From Brachionus manjavacas (Eukaryota; Rotifera; Eurotatoria; Ploima; Brachionidae): DNA of 64,000 nucleotides. Positions 46,201 through 57,400 of the stretch are shown here, in pieces. Positions within the stretch are counted from its first letter, which is position 1. Each line of letters begins with the position of its first letter. The position numbers and the translations under genes were made by a program. Under the pieces are notes generated by a model, which saw nothing but the letters and a program-made list of their open reading frames with translations, did no database searches and was not told the origin of the DNA. Location: the NCBI GenBank assembly GCA_019054805.1, contig JAHQIY010000003.1, positions 4,712,001 to 4,776,000 of the forward strand. Reading direction: 5' to 3'.

Positions 46201-49200
46201 ATTAATAATTCTTTTACAAAATATTCAGACTTAATAAAGAAAAAATTTTCAAATAATTGAATAAAACAAAAAAGCTTAATATTGTTTGTAAGTCTAAATT
46301 TTTTTTAGCCTATTTACGAGAGGATTATCCGACTTCGAGAGATTAACCCCAATTTAAAGATATTAATTTCAATCGGAGGTTGGTTTGCCAAATCAACTCC
46401 TTTTAATCAAATATTGATAAGTGACGCAACTCGAGCAAGATTTATACAAAATGTACTTTATTTTCTCAAAAAATGGGATTTTGACGGACTTGGTAAAAAT
46501 TTCAAGCATTAAAAATAATCCCCGAAATTTAAATTTCCTATTTAAGACATACAATGGGAATATCCAGGTGACGTTGAATACGGTGCATCATCAGATAGCA
46601 AAATAAGATTTACTTATCTGATTAAAGTAATTGAATTTATTTTAATTAATTTTTCTATTTATTTTTTTTAGTATTTGTACAAAGCTTTTAGAGATGAATA
46701 TAAGCAAAGTTTTAAAAAGTACGTTCTCACTGCTTTTGCTCCGGCAGACGAAGATCGTATTGACGCAGGATATCAAGTCCGAATCATATGCAAGTATTTA
46801 AAAACCTAATCAAAAGAATCAAATTTATTTTCAATAAAATTTTTCATAGATATTTAGACTACATATCAATAGCAACTTATGACTACACAGGGCCATATGA
46901 TTCGAAAACAGGCTACAATTCTCCACTTTATTCCAGAAGTCATATGTCAAACAGTGTAGTAAGTTTATTTTTAAATGTTTTGAACTGAATTTATAATTAT
47001 TTTTTGCATTGAGAATTTTAGAACAAAAACCAAAAAATTCTTTAAATATTTTTCTGAGGTCCAAAATTGGATCTGTAAATTGTATCAACTAATTTATTAA
47101 ATTAATCCGTATAAAAAGATTATAATTCAATTTTCAATTTTAGCATATAAGCAGACAAATATACTCATTTCAAAAAAAAATTTAACTTTTTTTTTAAATT
47201 TTTTCTCTGAAATAATAATTTAGTCGAAAATTATAAATGTTAGCAGACCAAGTTGGAACAATCTTTGATTAATTACAAATAAAAATAATTTTCATCAAAT
47301 TAATTCAGATTCTTAATCAAAAATATCTTTAAATAATTTAAAAAAGCTATTTGTATTGCAATCCAAGAAATGATCTTTTATTCCTATTTGGTTTCGGCTT
47401 TTGATCGAAAAAAAATTATTTTTAATTAGAATTAAAAATAGTTTGAAAAATTTAATTTACTTACTTAGCTTCTTCGTTTTTTTTGGTCACTACATTTGCT
47501 AAATAATTCTTGTTCAAAACTTTAAATTCAATATTTTGATTTCAAGAAAAGAAATTTTTGATTTCTATTTTATTCAGACTCAAGAAAAATAAATAGAGAA
47601 TTGATAATTTATCATGCATTAGAAAATTAAACACAAATAAATTAAAAAAAAAAAAAACATAAAATAATTTTTTTATTCCGTATTTTTAGTGATGCAAACA
47701 GAAATTTAGATTCATAGAGAATAAATTTCCAAGAAATTTCGCTTTTAAAAGCAAAATATTAAAAAATGTCGTTCTGTTTCGCACGCAGTAATATTTAATA
47801 TCCAATTTATTATTTAGTTTAAAAATAATTTCTTCTATTCTCTTTTTAGAAATTAATATATTCAATAGATTCATTGATAATTAATGAATTGACTTTTAAA
47901 AGTTGTTTATATTTCTTTTGATTTCATATAGACAAGAATTTGAAAAATTTATTTATTTTAATTTTCCTAATAGACTATCTATAAATTTTAAAATTATTTT
48001 TATCTTGAATGTGAGTGTGAGTGATTCATTTGAGAAATTAAAGTGAGTTAGATAATCATTTTTTGCTATTCTATATCTAAAACCGAATAAAATCTGAAAA
48101 AAAAATTAATATAAAATAAGAATTCAACAATTTTTTTTAAATATTCATTTGTTTCATTTTTTTTAGGTTTTTTAATTTTAATTTTACAATTTTGTCTTTC
48201 GATTCGGCGCCCCTAAATGAACAAAAAGTTCTATTACAATTCTATTTATTTTTCGTTCATTTAAAAATATTATCTTTTTCTGTTATATCGATCAAAACAA
48301 ATTTAAGATTACGATGATTTAGTTTAAGATTTTGTGACTCTATCTACGCTGTCAAATCGATCTATTGATTGTATTATGAACTAGTTAGTTTTTTTGTCTG
48401 AAGGACCTTTAGCTCGAATAAACTAATGAATAATTAAAAAATTGGTAAGGAATTACGATCCTATGATTTATTTCGAAAAAATCTTATTTTTTCAATTGTT
48501 TTTTTTTTGATAGTCTTCAAATAAAATTTTCCCATCAGACATTTTATTAACTAAATATTCTCTCACCTATAAGATTTACAAAATGTAAAATTTATTAATG
48601 TTTAACAGAGAAACTTTAATTAACCATAACAAAAAAACATATTAATTTAGTTTGCAAATTTAATCATTATCTTTTCAAAAAATTTTTAAATTAATTTTTT
48701 AAAAAAAGTAGTGAAAAGAATTCATTTGGAGTTTACATTAACTTTAAAAAGAGAAAAAAAATCATATTTTGTAATTTATTCTTTATTTAAAGAATTTCAA
48801 ATTTTGATTTTTTTTAATTAAAATATTTTTTCTTGAAGAATTCGTCTGTTAACTTTTGGTTAGAGCGAGGCTGTCCATCGAAAAAAATTCTTCTCGGGAT
48901 TCCAACCTATGCACGAGCTTTTAAAATTATCAAAAGAAGCAATTCAAATTTACTGTTTGTAGGAATTGAATCAGAGCCTTATGTGAGTCCAAGTGTTTAC
49001 ACAAGTGAAGAGGGGATACTGAGTTATTATGAAGTATGCGAATTGATGACTAAAAAAGAGTCTAGGGTTTATTGGGACGATATTGCTGAAGTGCCATTTG
49101 CAATTGTTTCCGATTCTGCAAATTCTGATTTTGATAGTTCATCTAATTTGTGGATTTCTTATGAAGACGCTAGGAGTGCCAGAAAAAAAGTAGAATATGC

Positions 49201-49723
49201 CAAAAAAATGTCTTTAGGAGGAGTGTCTGTTTGGTCATTGGATATGGATGATTTTAAAGACATGTTTTGTAATTTGGGATCTTTTCCAATAATTGAATCT
49301 GTTAAAGAAGAATTCGAGCACAAAATTACACTTATTACGGATGATTTGAAAAAAGAGCAACCTACAATGGCCATGTCAACTGATATTATTAGTACCAAGG
49401 CTGTTGACGGAAGATTATTTGAGAACTATGATTCTGACAAAGAGTACTATGAATCTTTAAATACGGAAAGTTTGAATGGTGATTTTAAATCAAGCAGTCA
49501 ATTACCTGAAAATATGTTTGATAAATCGAATGATTCAGTTGCTAATCAGGTACAAGATAATTACGAAATTCTCAAGAAAAAACTGAAAAAATTTAAAGCT
49601 ATTAGAGAAATTAAATTGGTGGCGTGTTTGGACAAACAAAAGTGTAGCCTCAACAGTAGCGGTCAGATTGTACTAAATTCTAACTTTTTGATTATATTTT
49701 TTTTGACAATTTTAGCAATTTAA
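40216..49723 (+). CDS. Secreted GH18 chitinase-like protein
   Basis: Six exons: 40216-40632, 46309-46492, 46547-46626, 46672-46793, 46850-46958, 48839-49723; phases 0, 1, 0, 2, 0 agree, giving 598 residues. Met10 (40,243) begins a typical signal peptide (MKLITRSSVFIFVLINLISS), so it is the probable start. The GH18 barrel shows KRVCIYPNWS, HIHFAYANID, KILISIGGW, the catalytic strand DGLDIQWEYPG (Asp198 to Gly208), TAFAPA, YISIATYDYTGP, LLGIPTYARAF, the YWDD loop and GGVSVWSLDMDDF. The catalytic acid Glu205 is kept, but the Asp two residues before it, normally part of DxxDxDxE, is Gln203, so activity may be lost or altered. After the barrel come about 100 acidic/serine-rich residues and a hydrophobic C-terminus (LIIFFLTILAI) suggesting a GPI signal or membrane anchor. 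There is no chitin-binding peritrophin domain. Intron 1 (5.7 kb) carries transposons. Confidence 0.9.
41270..41530 (-). mobile_element. LINE remnant in chitinase intron 1
   Basis: Minus-strand traces of a LINE C-terminal region: QIWHPTLK (compare VQVWNP), FIKKLEASRLRGDLIECYKI, and CLDKMNC. These resemble the RRVRGDLIERYKL segment of the fragment at 11,755 but are more decayed, with several stops. Confidence 0.55.
42067..42235. repeat. Left subterminal GTGACC repeat array of Merlin
   Basis: Irregular repeats with core TATGTGACCA, four to five of them as ATTATTTATGTGACCAATAA-type units of about 20 bases. Their position next to the terminal repeat suggests transposase binding sites (inference). 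Confidence 0.75.
42366..43874 (-). pseudogene. Merlin (IS1595/ISXO2-type) transposase with C2H2 tail, one frameshift
   Basis: DDE transposase of the Merlin element. First block 43,107-43,874 (255 residues): zinc ribbon with Cys29, 34, 61, 66, then IVEIDES (first Asp, 153), WVFGLVER, TTVYSDCWSSY (second Asp, 220) and VNHSLNFVDPNTG. The frame changes at 43,107-43,119; the next block continues the same domain (SLWNACKHKFKEMHG, YIDEFVWRYNN), so this is a frameshift inside a formerly continuous gene. The Glu expected just before the SLWN motif is not seen. A 55-base GT...AG intron (42,880-42,934, phase 2) joins this to exon 2 (42,366-42,879), which adds a Ser/Asp/Glu-rich tail and a C2H2 finger (CELC...HKSRKH). 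The tail and finger are not part of the basic ISXO2 domain. Confidence 0.88.
44076..44222. repeat. Right subterminal tandem repeats of Merlin
   Basis: About six head-to-tail 21-base units with core ATTAGGTGACC, alternating G and A after the core, between the transposase start and the right terminal repeat. Likely transposase binding sites. Confidence 0.8.
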
Positions 49724-49884
49724 AATTGTAATCGAACTTAACTTACATGTTATTAAAAAAATTATTCATATTATATAAATCAAATTTTGATCATCTATTT
49801 GTTTTTTATTTAATAAAATAAATTATTAAAATTAATTAATTTATAGTTTTATTCTTGAAATCATTTTTAACTTTGGATTCTTAA
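49724..49884. other. 3' flank of the chitinase-like gene
   Basis: Contains AATAAA at about 49,816, suitable as polyadenylation signal. The LINE begins directly after it. Confidence 0.5.
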
Positions 49885-51240
49885 ACATTTGAGAAGAAAG
49901 ATTGGAGAGTAGAGATGTGCAAACAAGGTTGGAGAAACTAAATTGCGACAAGTCACCAGGCGGAGACGGGGTATCGAGACGAGGTATCGATGAGCGTGGG
50001 TAATAATAAGTGGGTGGATGTACTATACAAGGACTTTGAGAAGACTTTTGATATGGTTTCACATAGTAAACTTCTCATCAAGTTAAGAGCGTATGGAATA
50101 TGTGGTAAACTGCTCGACTGGATTAAGGCATTCTTGAGCGATAGAAGGCAAAAGGTGGTTATGAGCACGCCGGAATCAAGGTGGAGAAATATTACAAGTG
50201 TGTGCCTCAAGGATCAGTATTAGGTCCCTTACTTTTCGTGATATATATCAATTACTTTCCAGACAAAATAAATAACATAATGGAGATGTACACTGATGAT
50301 AGTAAAGTGATTTCAGAGGGGAACGAAATGTCACAATCAGATTTACAAGCAGATATAAATGAAAAAGATAACTGGTGCAAGAAGCGGTCAATGTTCTTAA
50401 ACAGTAATAAATGCAAAATCATGCATTACGGGAAGAAGAACCCAAGAAACAAATATTACATTCAACATGGGGAAGAAAAAGTACGGTTGCAGGAATCGGA
50501 GTTTGAGAAAGATCTGGATATTATGATTTCAAATGATGGCAAAAATAGTAAACAAGTAGAAGCGGCATTATCTAAAGCTAACAGTGCTTTAGGTAGACTG
50601 AATTCAAATTTTTTAATAAAGAGTTGTTTAAAAAGCTGTTCCCAGCTTTCGTCAGAACGCATTTAGAATTCGCTTGGGCGGTATGGAATTCTATGACTAG
50701 AAGTGAAATTAATAAGGTCGAAGGAATCCAGAAAAGGGCGACTAAAATGGTAATAGAATTAAGAGGATTAGAATACGAAGAAAGACTTAGGGAGCTTGGT
50801 CTAACAGACCTGGAAACAAGGAGAAAAAAAGGGGACTTATTTCAAATATTTAAGATAAGGAAAGGGTTCGAGAAGGTAGATTTGGATATTAGAGAGAATG
50901 AGGGAGTAAGTGAGGGGACTAGCAGGAGACACACTAGCCAAATAACAAGGGATAATGAGGGATAATGAGGGATAAGTTCTTACTTAACCGAACAGCTACA
51001 ACCTGGAACCTTTTACCCTCGGAAATAGTAGGGACTGATACGGTCAATCAGTTTAAGGCCAAAATTGATAGACATATGAAGTCGGAGACCTGGAGAAGAT
51101 CTGTTTACAGAATCTGATACTGAGGAACTTTGACTTAATGCAACTTAGGTTGCAACCTGATAAAGTGCAGCGTTATGAACTGCACTCACACTTATATGTT
51201 ACAGCTCACACTACTCCTACTACTACTATTTTATATTTTA
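49885..51240 (+). mobile_element. 5'-truncated LINE (CR1/L2/Jockey-like)
   Basis: Non-LTR retrotransposon fragment starting inside the reverse transcriptase: KLNCDKSPGGDGV, then DFEKTFDMVSHSKLL, FLSDRRQKVV, VPQGSVLGPLLFVIYIN, catalytic YTDD (YADD variant) and NSNKCKIMHYG. The thumb and C-terminal region follow (RTHLEFAWAVWNS, VEGIQKRATKM, RRKKGDLFQIFKI, TWNLLPSEIVG-like end). At least two frameshifts (near 50,205 and 50,640) break it. The 3' tail ends in CACTACTCCTACTACTACT. No endonuclease domain remains. Confidence 0.9.
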
Positions 51241-51333
51241 AAAATTTATTAAATTTTCAGCTAAATAAAATTTTTGATCATTAAAAAATTTTAAAATTTG
51301 ATTCAGTTAACATTTACTCAAAAATTGCGGTGT

Positions 51334-51424
51334 AGATGATCAACTCGATGCAGTAGCCTCTGTGACTGATTCGAGCCGTTACTCAAAAAGGTACTAGAAA
51401 AGGAGATGAGCGCCTCCCCATTAT
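51334..51424. repeat. 90-bp dispersed repeat, copy 2
   Basis: Same orientation as copy 1 at 11,653-11,742, sharing GATGCAGTAGCCTCTGTG and the AAAAAGGTACTAGAAAA core, ending CTCCCCATTAT. The reverse strand holds GGCTCGAATCA, similar to a polymerase III B box. Confidence 0.6.
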
Positions 51425-52185
51425 CCACTAGGATACAAAAGGGACGATTATTTTTTTATCAAAAACATTTACTCAATTTATATATTTACGAGTTTTCATG
51501 GTTTAAATGACATAAACTGCATAAGTCAGTAGGAAAGGGATAATTAAAAAAATTAGCAGGCACATTAAGTAAATTCTAGGATCGAATTTTATTTTATTTT
51601 TTTACATTAAATCACTAAAATAGTAATTTTTACAAGGCTCATTGACGTAAGGTAAAGTGAAGAATTGGAAAATGGAAGCAGTTGGTAAATGCTTGACCGT
51701 ATTTTTTTGTCATGTACCCTCAAATGCTCGACAGTTTGGAATTATAATTTTTTTTTTAAATTAAGATTAGTTCTTTTTTTATTTGAGATATACTCGCCAT
51801 AATTGAATCTCTATTTCTTCTTTTCTTGTAATTTAATTTTATGACTATATCAAAGGTATTTTAAATCAAAAAACAATAATTTGACTAACTGAACATTTTA
51901 GATTATTTCATGAGTAAGTAATAGATAAGTAAAAGATTAAAATTGTTCTAACTAGAATGTATCATCTAGCATGACGAATGAATAATATTCAAAATTTTTT
52001 TAAAAAAATTTTTAGACTCATAAAATCAGAGTTTATTAATAATAATAGCAATTTAAATTTTTTTAAGATTATAAGAATACTCAATTTTTACAGCTCATTT
52101 TTCAAACTTTTTTTTGTTTGTAAAATTTACAAAAAAACAAAAAAAATTAAATGAAATTAAATAAAAAAAATACATGAATTAAAAA
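51425..52185. other. Spacer between LINE and GPCR
   Basis: AT-rich. Should contain the GPCR 3' untranslated region. Nothing else recognised. Confidence 0.45.
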
Positions 52186-54462
52186 TCAATGTTCTGAACG
52201 TTTAGATGAACTACCAGTGCTTTCCGAGGACAATGAACTGAATCTATTTTTTCTTATTTTTATGTTTGATATATAACATGGTTGTTTTACACGTTTCTTT
52301 CTTGTTTTTTTGCCGTCTTTGTCATCATCTTTTTCTCTATTGTTCAGAGCAGTAGAATTTTTGCTTAAAATGCTAAATTTGGTCATTTTGGATGCTTGAA
52401 CAGTAGCGGTTTGAGCCGAAGACCTCGGATAGTTGGTGCTTGTGATCAATGAAGCGATTCGAGTCTTTTCTCGTTCACGCCTTAGCTTCAAATTAAAAAT
52501 CCGGCCGAACAATTCTTTGACTTCAGTGCGGAACTTTTTATGCATCCAGAAATAAACAATTGGGTTATAGCACACACTGCTCATTGCCATAAAATAGCAA
52601 AAAAAGAACACATATCTATTATGAAGAGTGTTTATCTTGTAGCTGAGGCTGCCTGGCTCAGTTGACTCTCGCAGACCCTTCAGAGCATTCATCAAACAAT
52701 CTTTATAGGTCTCATTCTTTCTGCAAGCTTCGATCATGGTAGTATTCAAATAAACTGGCTGTGAGTTGGTCCGGTTGAACAAAACTGTTCTCGACTGAAT
52801 CAAATATTCCGATGGAGTTAGATTTTTTTCAATGTAGTCAACTACAATTGGGTAGAAAGTGGTTGCCAAACGATAAAAATGAATGGGCAACCAACTTAGC
52901 AAGAACAATGCTATTATGATAATCATTGTTTTTATGGACTTTTTCAGGTTCTTAGTCCGATTCAGGCCTTCGATTCGCATTCTGGATTTTTTGACTGTTT
53001 TTTTTATTCCAAAATGCTGAAAGTCCAAAGTAGTCGACTTTTTGGACAATGGCAAAAAAGATTGTCCGCATTTATTGCTCACGTCAAACTCTGATTTTGA
53101 CTTTTTAGCCAGCAGAATTTTGGCTTTTCGCGCATCAGCAGCCTCATTTCTGTCCGATGGTTCCATTAATTCTTCCACATTTAAATTGAGATACAAATGG
53201 TAGATTATTTTGCCATAAAAGTAAAGTATAACTATAGATGGTATCAGATATTGGAGCGAAAAATTGACCAATACCATTATGTTTTTCATGTTCGGATGGG
53301 GATATTGAATGATGCATTTTTTGAACGGGTCCTCGCCAAAATCACTGCCTGTCAAATCATTGAACAAGTTGTCAAAGTAGTCGGTCTTGTTGAAGCCCTT
53401 TCCAATGTCCAGCACAGAATTTTTGTTGGAAACTTTTGAAAACAAAAATTGCGGAAATGACAAAACAATGGCAATTATCCATATCAGGGTCAGGACCAGG
53501 TAAATTTTGTGCCTTGTGTGGTTGTCAACTAGAACTGATTTTTTTCTCAGCTGATAGGCTGGATTGCTGATTAAGGGCCTGGTTACCGCAAAGTAGCGGT
53601 CTATGGATATATAGGCCATGGTGAATATATTTACATAAATGGAACAACTTGTGGAAAATGTTCCAATTTGGCACAGGAGCGAGCCGAATGGCCACTGTTC
53701 ACTAAAGTAAATGATCAGACACAGAGGTATGTTGAAAATGGTGAGAAATAAGTCGCTTAGAGAAAGATTGGCGACAAAAATGTCTATTAGCTTTATTTGA
53801 GCCTTGCGTCTCCACAGAAGAACATAAATCAGCAATGGGTTGCTTATTAGGGATGTTATGATCAAAATCGAATAGAAAAAAGCTATACCGAACAACAGTG
53901 ATGAGCTTGATGAATTCGACTTGAAGGGTTCATCGAAAAAGTTGTAGTCTACGAAGCTAGAATTGGAAGCATTCATAAATAAACTAAACATAGGGTATTT
54001 GGTTGTTTGGTAGCCTAGACCAGTGGTGTTCATGGATGATTGATTGAACATAGATGCTAGTTGAGATGGGTACTTGTTTTCGGGTCTAGTGAAACTTGTA
54101 GAATTCATAGCTTTTTGATTGATGTTGTTGGTGGCAAGTTTCTGCAGAAGAAGATAGTCTCTGAATGATATGGTCACTGAGTTTTTGGCCAGGGCGTAAA
54201 GGTTGTTGAATGAGTCTGAAGAGGCATATTTATTGTAGGACGAATCGTGGGATTTATCATACGAGCTTTTGCCCAATTTATCAAGAATGCCTTTGAGAAG
54301 ATTTATGGATTCTAAAAGTTTGGAATCAGGTGCTGTTTGAACGGCTCCAGAGTAATGAACAAGCTCAGAGCCGGATTTATTATTAAAAGAGTTATTTTTA
54401 AGTTTCAGCAGTAGATTTTTAATCGTAAAATTGCTCCGAACACTATCATTAAGCAAGCTCAT
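52186..54462 (-). CDS. Rhodopsin-class peptide G-protein-coupled receptor
   Basis: Seven-helix receptor at the plasma membrane, coded by one 758-residue frame without introns. After a long Ser/Asn-rich extracellular N-terminus (about 185 residues, many N-glycosylation sites) come TM1 (about 188-213), TM2 with LSLSD (Asp237), WPFG (257-260), Cys264 at TM3 and its partner Cys383, DRY (288-290), TM4, TM5 with LIPSIVILYFYGKI, a basic third loop, TM6 with SWLP (523-526; usually CWLP) and TM7 with NPIVYFW (633-639). These features fit peptide receptors of the neuropeptide Y/tachykinin/RYamide group, but the ligand cannot be named. Odd: the loop between TM6 and TM7 is about 80 residues, with two Cys and several NxT/S sites, where 10-20 is usual. 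The cytoplasmic tail is basic. Confidence 0.9.
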   Translation of the reverse strand: MSLLNDSVRSNFTIKNLLLKLKNNSFNNKSGSELVHYSGAVQTAPDSKLLESINLLKGILDKLGKSSYDKSHDSSYNKYASSDSFNNLYALAKNSVTISFRDYLLLQKLATNNINQKAMNSTSFTRPENKYPSQLASMFNQSSMNTTGLGYQTTKYPMFSLFMNASNSSFVDYNFFDEPFKSNSSSSSLLFGIAFFYSILIITSLISNPLLIYVLLWRRKAQIKLIDIFVANLSLSDLFLTIFNIPLCLIIYFSEQWPFGSLLCQIGTFSTSCSIYVNIFTMAYISIDRYFAVTRPLISNPAYQLRKKSVLVDNHTRHKIYLVLTLIWIIAIVLSFPQFLFSKVSNKNSVLDIGKGFNKTDYFDNLFNDLTGSDFGEDPFKKCIIQYPHPNMKNIMVLVNFSLQYLIPSIVILYFYGKIIYHLYLNLNVEELMEPSDRNEAADARKAKILLAKKSKSEFDVSNKCGQSFLPLSKKSTTLDFQHFGIKKTVKKSRMRIEGLNRTKNLKKSIKTMIIIIALFLLSWLPIHFYRLATTFYPIVVDYIEKNLTPSEYLIQSRTVLFNRTNSQPVYLNTTMIEACRKNETYKDCLMNALKGLRESTEPGSLSYKINTLHNRYVFFFCYFMAMSSVCYNPIVYFWMHKKFRTEVKELFGRIFNLKLRREREKTRIASLITSTNYPRSSAQTATVQASKMTKFSILSKNSTALNNREKDDDKDGKKTRKKRVKQPCYISNIKIRKNRFSSLSSESTGSSSKRSEH

Positions 54463-57400
54463 TTAAATAATTAGGGTGAGAATTTATCTTTGAATGAAAT
54501 TATGTAATTATTAATGATGCTGGTTCGGCTGGGATTGGGTTTTTATCAGCCAATATCCTCTAGGAGACTTCGCGATAAAACTATTGCGTAAAATTTTACT
54601 TTTTACTTTAGGTGTTTTGATACGTAATAAATCGTGATGAAAAATAACTAATTTACATTGATTGAATTAAATGCTATTCTAATGCAATGCTGAGTGTTCT
54701 TTAAGTGCTCAATTGTTTTATCTAAAAAAAAAGTCTAAATCAATAAACTATTTAAACTTATAGGAATTATCTGTAAATTATTGTTTTTTTTTGTTTAATT
54801 GTTATTAAATAAATCAATTTTATCGAAAAAATTTGATACTATTTGCAGATTAATCAGTAGGCTAAACTGTGATGTCTAGTGTTGGCAAACCGAGTGATGG
54901 TGGAAAAAGTGGTGTCATCTTTAAAATGATTAGATTTTTTTTTTATAATTTTTTTCATTTATGATCTATTTTGAAAATATTTTGTCAATTTAAAAACAAT
55001 TCATGAAAATGTCAAAAATAAAAGACACTCCCACCTCCACTCTGCACTTTGCTAAAACTACTGTTGCATCATATAATTGTGTTTTTTTTTTATTAAACTA
55101 ATTAAAATTTAAATCTAAATATTAAAATAAAAGATTATTTTTAAATTAACAAAAAATTAACCAGAATTAAATTAATTTAAATTTTTTGTTAAAACTATGA
55201 ATGATTAAAGCATCAAATTCAAATATAAATTAAATTAATTGAAATACCAAAATATAAAATTAATTTTAATATTTATGAATATTTAAAAATAAATAATTTC
55301 CATTAATTCGGTCAAAAAAAAAAGGAAAATAATTTTCCAAATTATTTAATTGATTTTATTTTTCCTAGTTTTTTCTTTTTTGTTTCACGTCAGGATGAAT
55401 ATTCGGTAGTGACGCTATCGGATGCTTTAATGATGAAATAAAGTGTTTAAAAATGCGTCAGCATTAAATTTTAAATAGGTGAAATATTAACAAAACCTCA
55501 ACTTATTTTTAAGCCTAGATAATTCATGTGATAAAACCAGATCTTTTTTTTTTGAAATTTTAAAATTTGATTTTTGAAATACAGAAAAAAAAATTTGATT
55601 TTAAAAATTGCGAACATTCAATTCAATCTCATTACTTCTTTGAATTTTTCGCTAAAATTAACAAATTTAATTTTGAAAAAATTTTCTTTGCTAATTTTGT
55701 TGGTTTTTTATATAATTATCATTCTTCCTTTTTATTGTTATATTAAATTTCATTTGTTCAAATTACAAAACCTTAAAATTTAAGCAATAGATAAAATTCA
55801 GCTACCAGCAATTTATATTGCTTCTCTTCTGTCCTATATCAAAATTTTATATCCAAAAGACAATAACAAACTAATCCACACCCAACTTGAAGCTTAAATT
55901 TAAAGTAAAATTCAAATCCTTTTTTTCAAAAATATTACTTATTAAATCAAGATCAAAAATTTTCAATAAAATTTTTAAATTAGGATCTAAATTTGACGAT
56001 GATTTAACTGATTTTTTATTTTTTAGAAAAAAGCTTGACATATTTATTTTTTTTTAAAATAATATTTTTTCAAAGATAAACTTAGCAAAATTTTATATTC
56101 TTCCGTAAAAGATCCCTACACAATTTATTTTTGTTTGATCACCGAGCATATTCATATTTAATTCCTAAATTGGATATTAGGATTTTTAAATTATCGGTAT
56201 CAAAATATCAAATGATCTTTGGAATCAAACATATTAAATTAGGGAAAATTTTAATAACTGATCATTTCTAGACTTCTGAAAAATTATCTGAAAAATTGTT
56301 ATAGACGATCATAAATATTTATTGCATTGATTCTAGTTAGTCTAGCTAACTTAGGGTTTCTTAATATCAAATTCTAATTTAGAGTTTAAGACGTCAAAAT
56401 TGAGTAATAGAACTTAAATTATGAAAAAAAAAATGTAATTTGCAAAAAAATTTGAGACATCTTCAAAACATCCTGCGACGTTTCAGAAATTGAAGAATCC
56501 AATTTAAGAATTAAAGCTCATTAAATTAATTAATGAATTTATTTTCCTTCATTAAAATTAGATAATTCTATTTTTATTCAAGGTTCAAATGAATTAATAA
56601 TTAACTCTTTTCAGCGGATTTTTTTTAGATTATTAAAAGGGTTCAAAAAGCATTTAATAAAATAATGCTTTTTAAATTTATTATAAAAAAACATCATTTT
56701 TTTTTAACTTATTAATTTCAAAAAATTTCTAAAAATTTTGAATTAATTAGATTTTTAAAATTAATCGTTCGTAAAATTTACCAACTTTTTTAAAAAATAT
56801 ACTTCCAACAAAATTTTACAACTTATTTTTCTTTGTGGATCCATAAAATCTCATTTAGGCTTTAACGTGAATATTTTTTGCATGAAAATTAAAAAAATTG
56901 CAAATAAAAATTGATTGACTCTAGTATTTTTATGAATATGGATGTGATGGAAAAATTATCAAAATTAATCAAATTTATTTAAAAAAAAATGCAAAAGAAG
57001 TATCTGAATGGGATCGTAAAACTCCTGCTGCTTTTGAGTTTTAGATTGAGATCTAAATATACGAAATTAAATCATTTGGATACAATTTTTTCAATTTTTT
57101 TATTCTTAAAATTTGGTTTAAATAAATTACGACATTTGCCCCAAATCAGGTTGGAAAAATACTTCAATTTTTCATCCTGATGTAAGATAAGCTCCTTGCT
57201 AAAACGTTTAAAATAAAATTCAAATAAAATTTAATTATTTTGATTTGATTGAATTAAAAAGGTAAATGCGGATAATTAAGTATAAATATTTGCATTAATG
57301 GATTGAATTTTGAACAATTTAAGCAGGATAATCAATCTGTTCAGTTACTTAATTCTAATCTTTCTTTTTTGGTATAAAATCGAACAAAAAATGCTATTTG

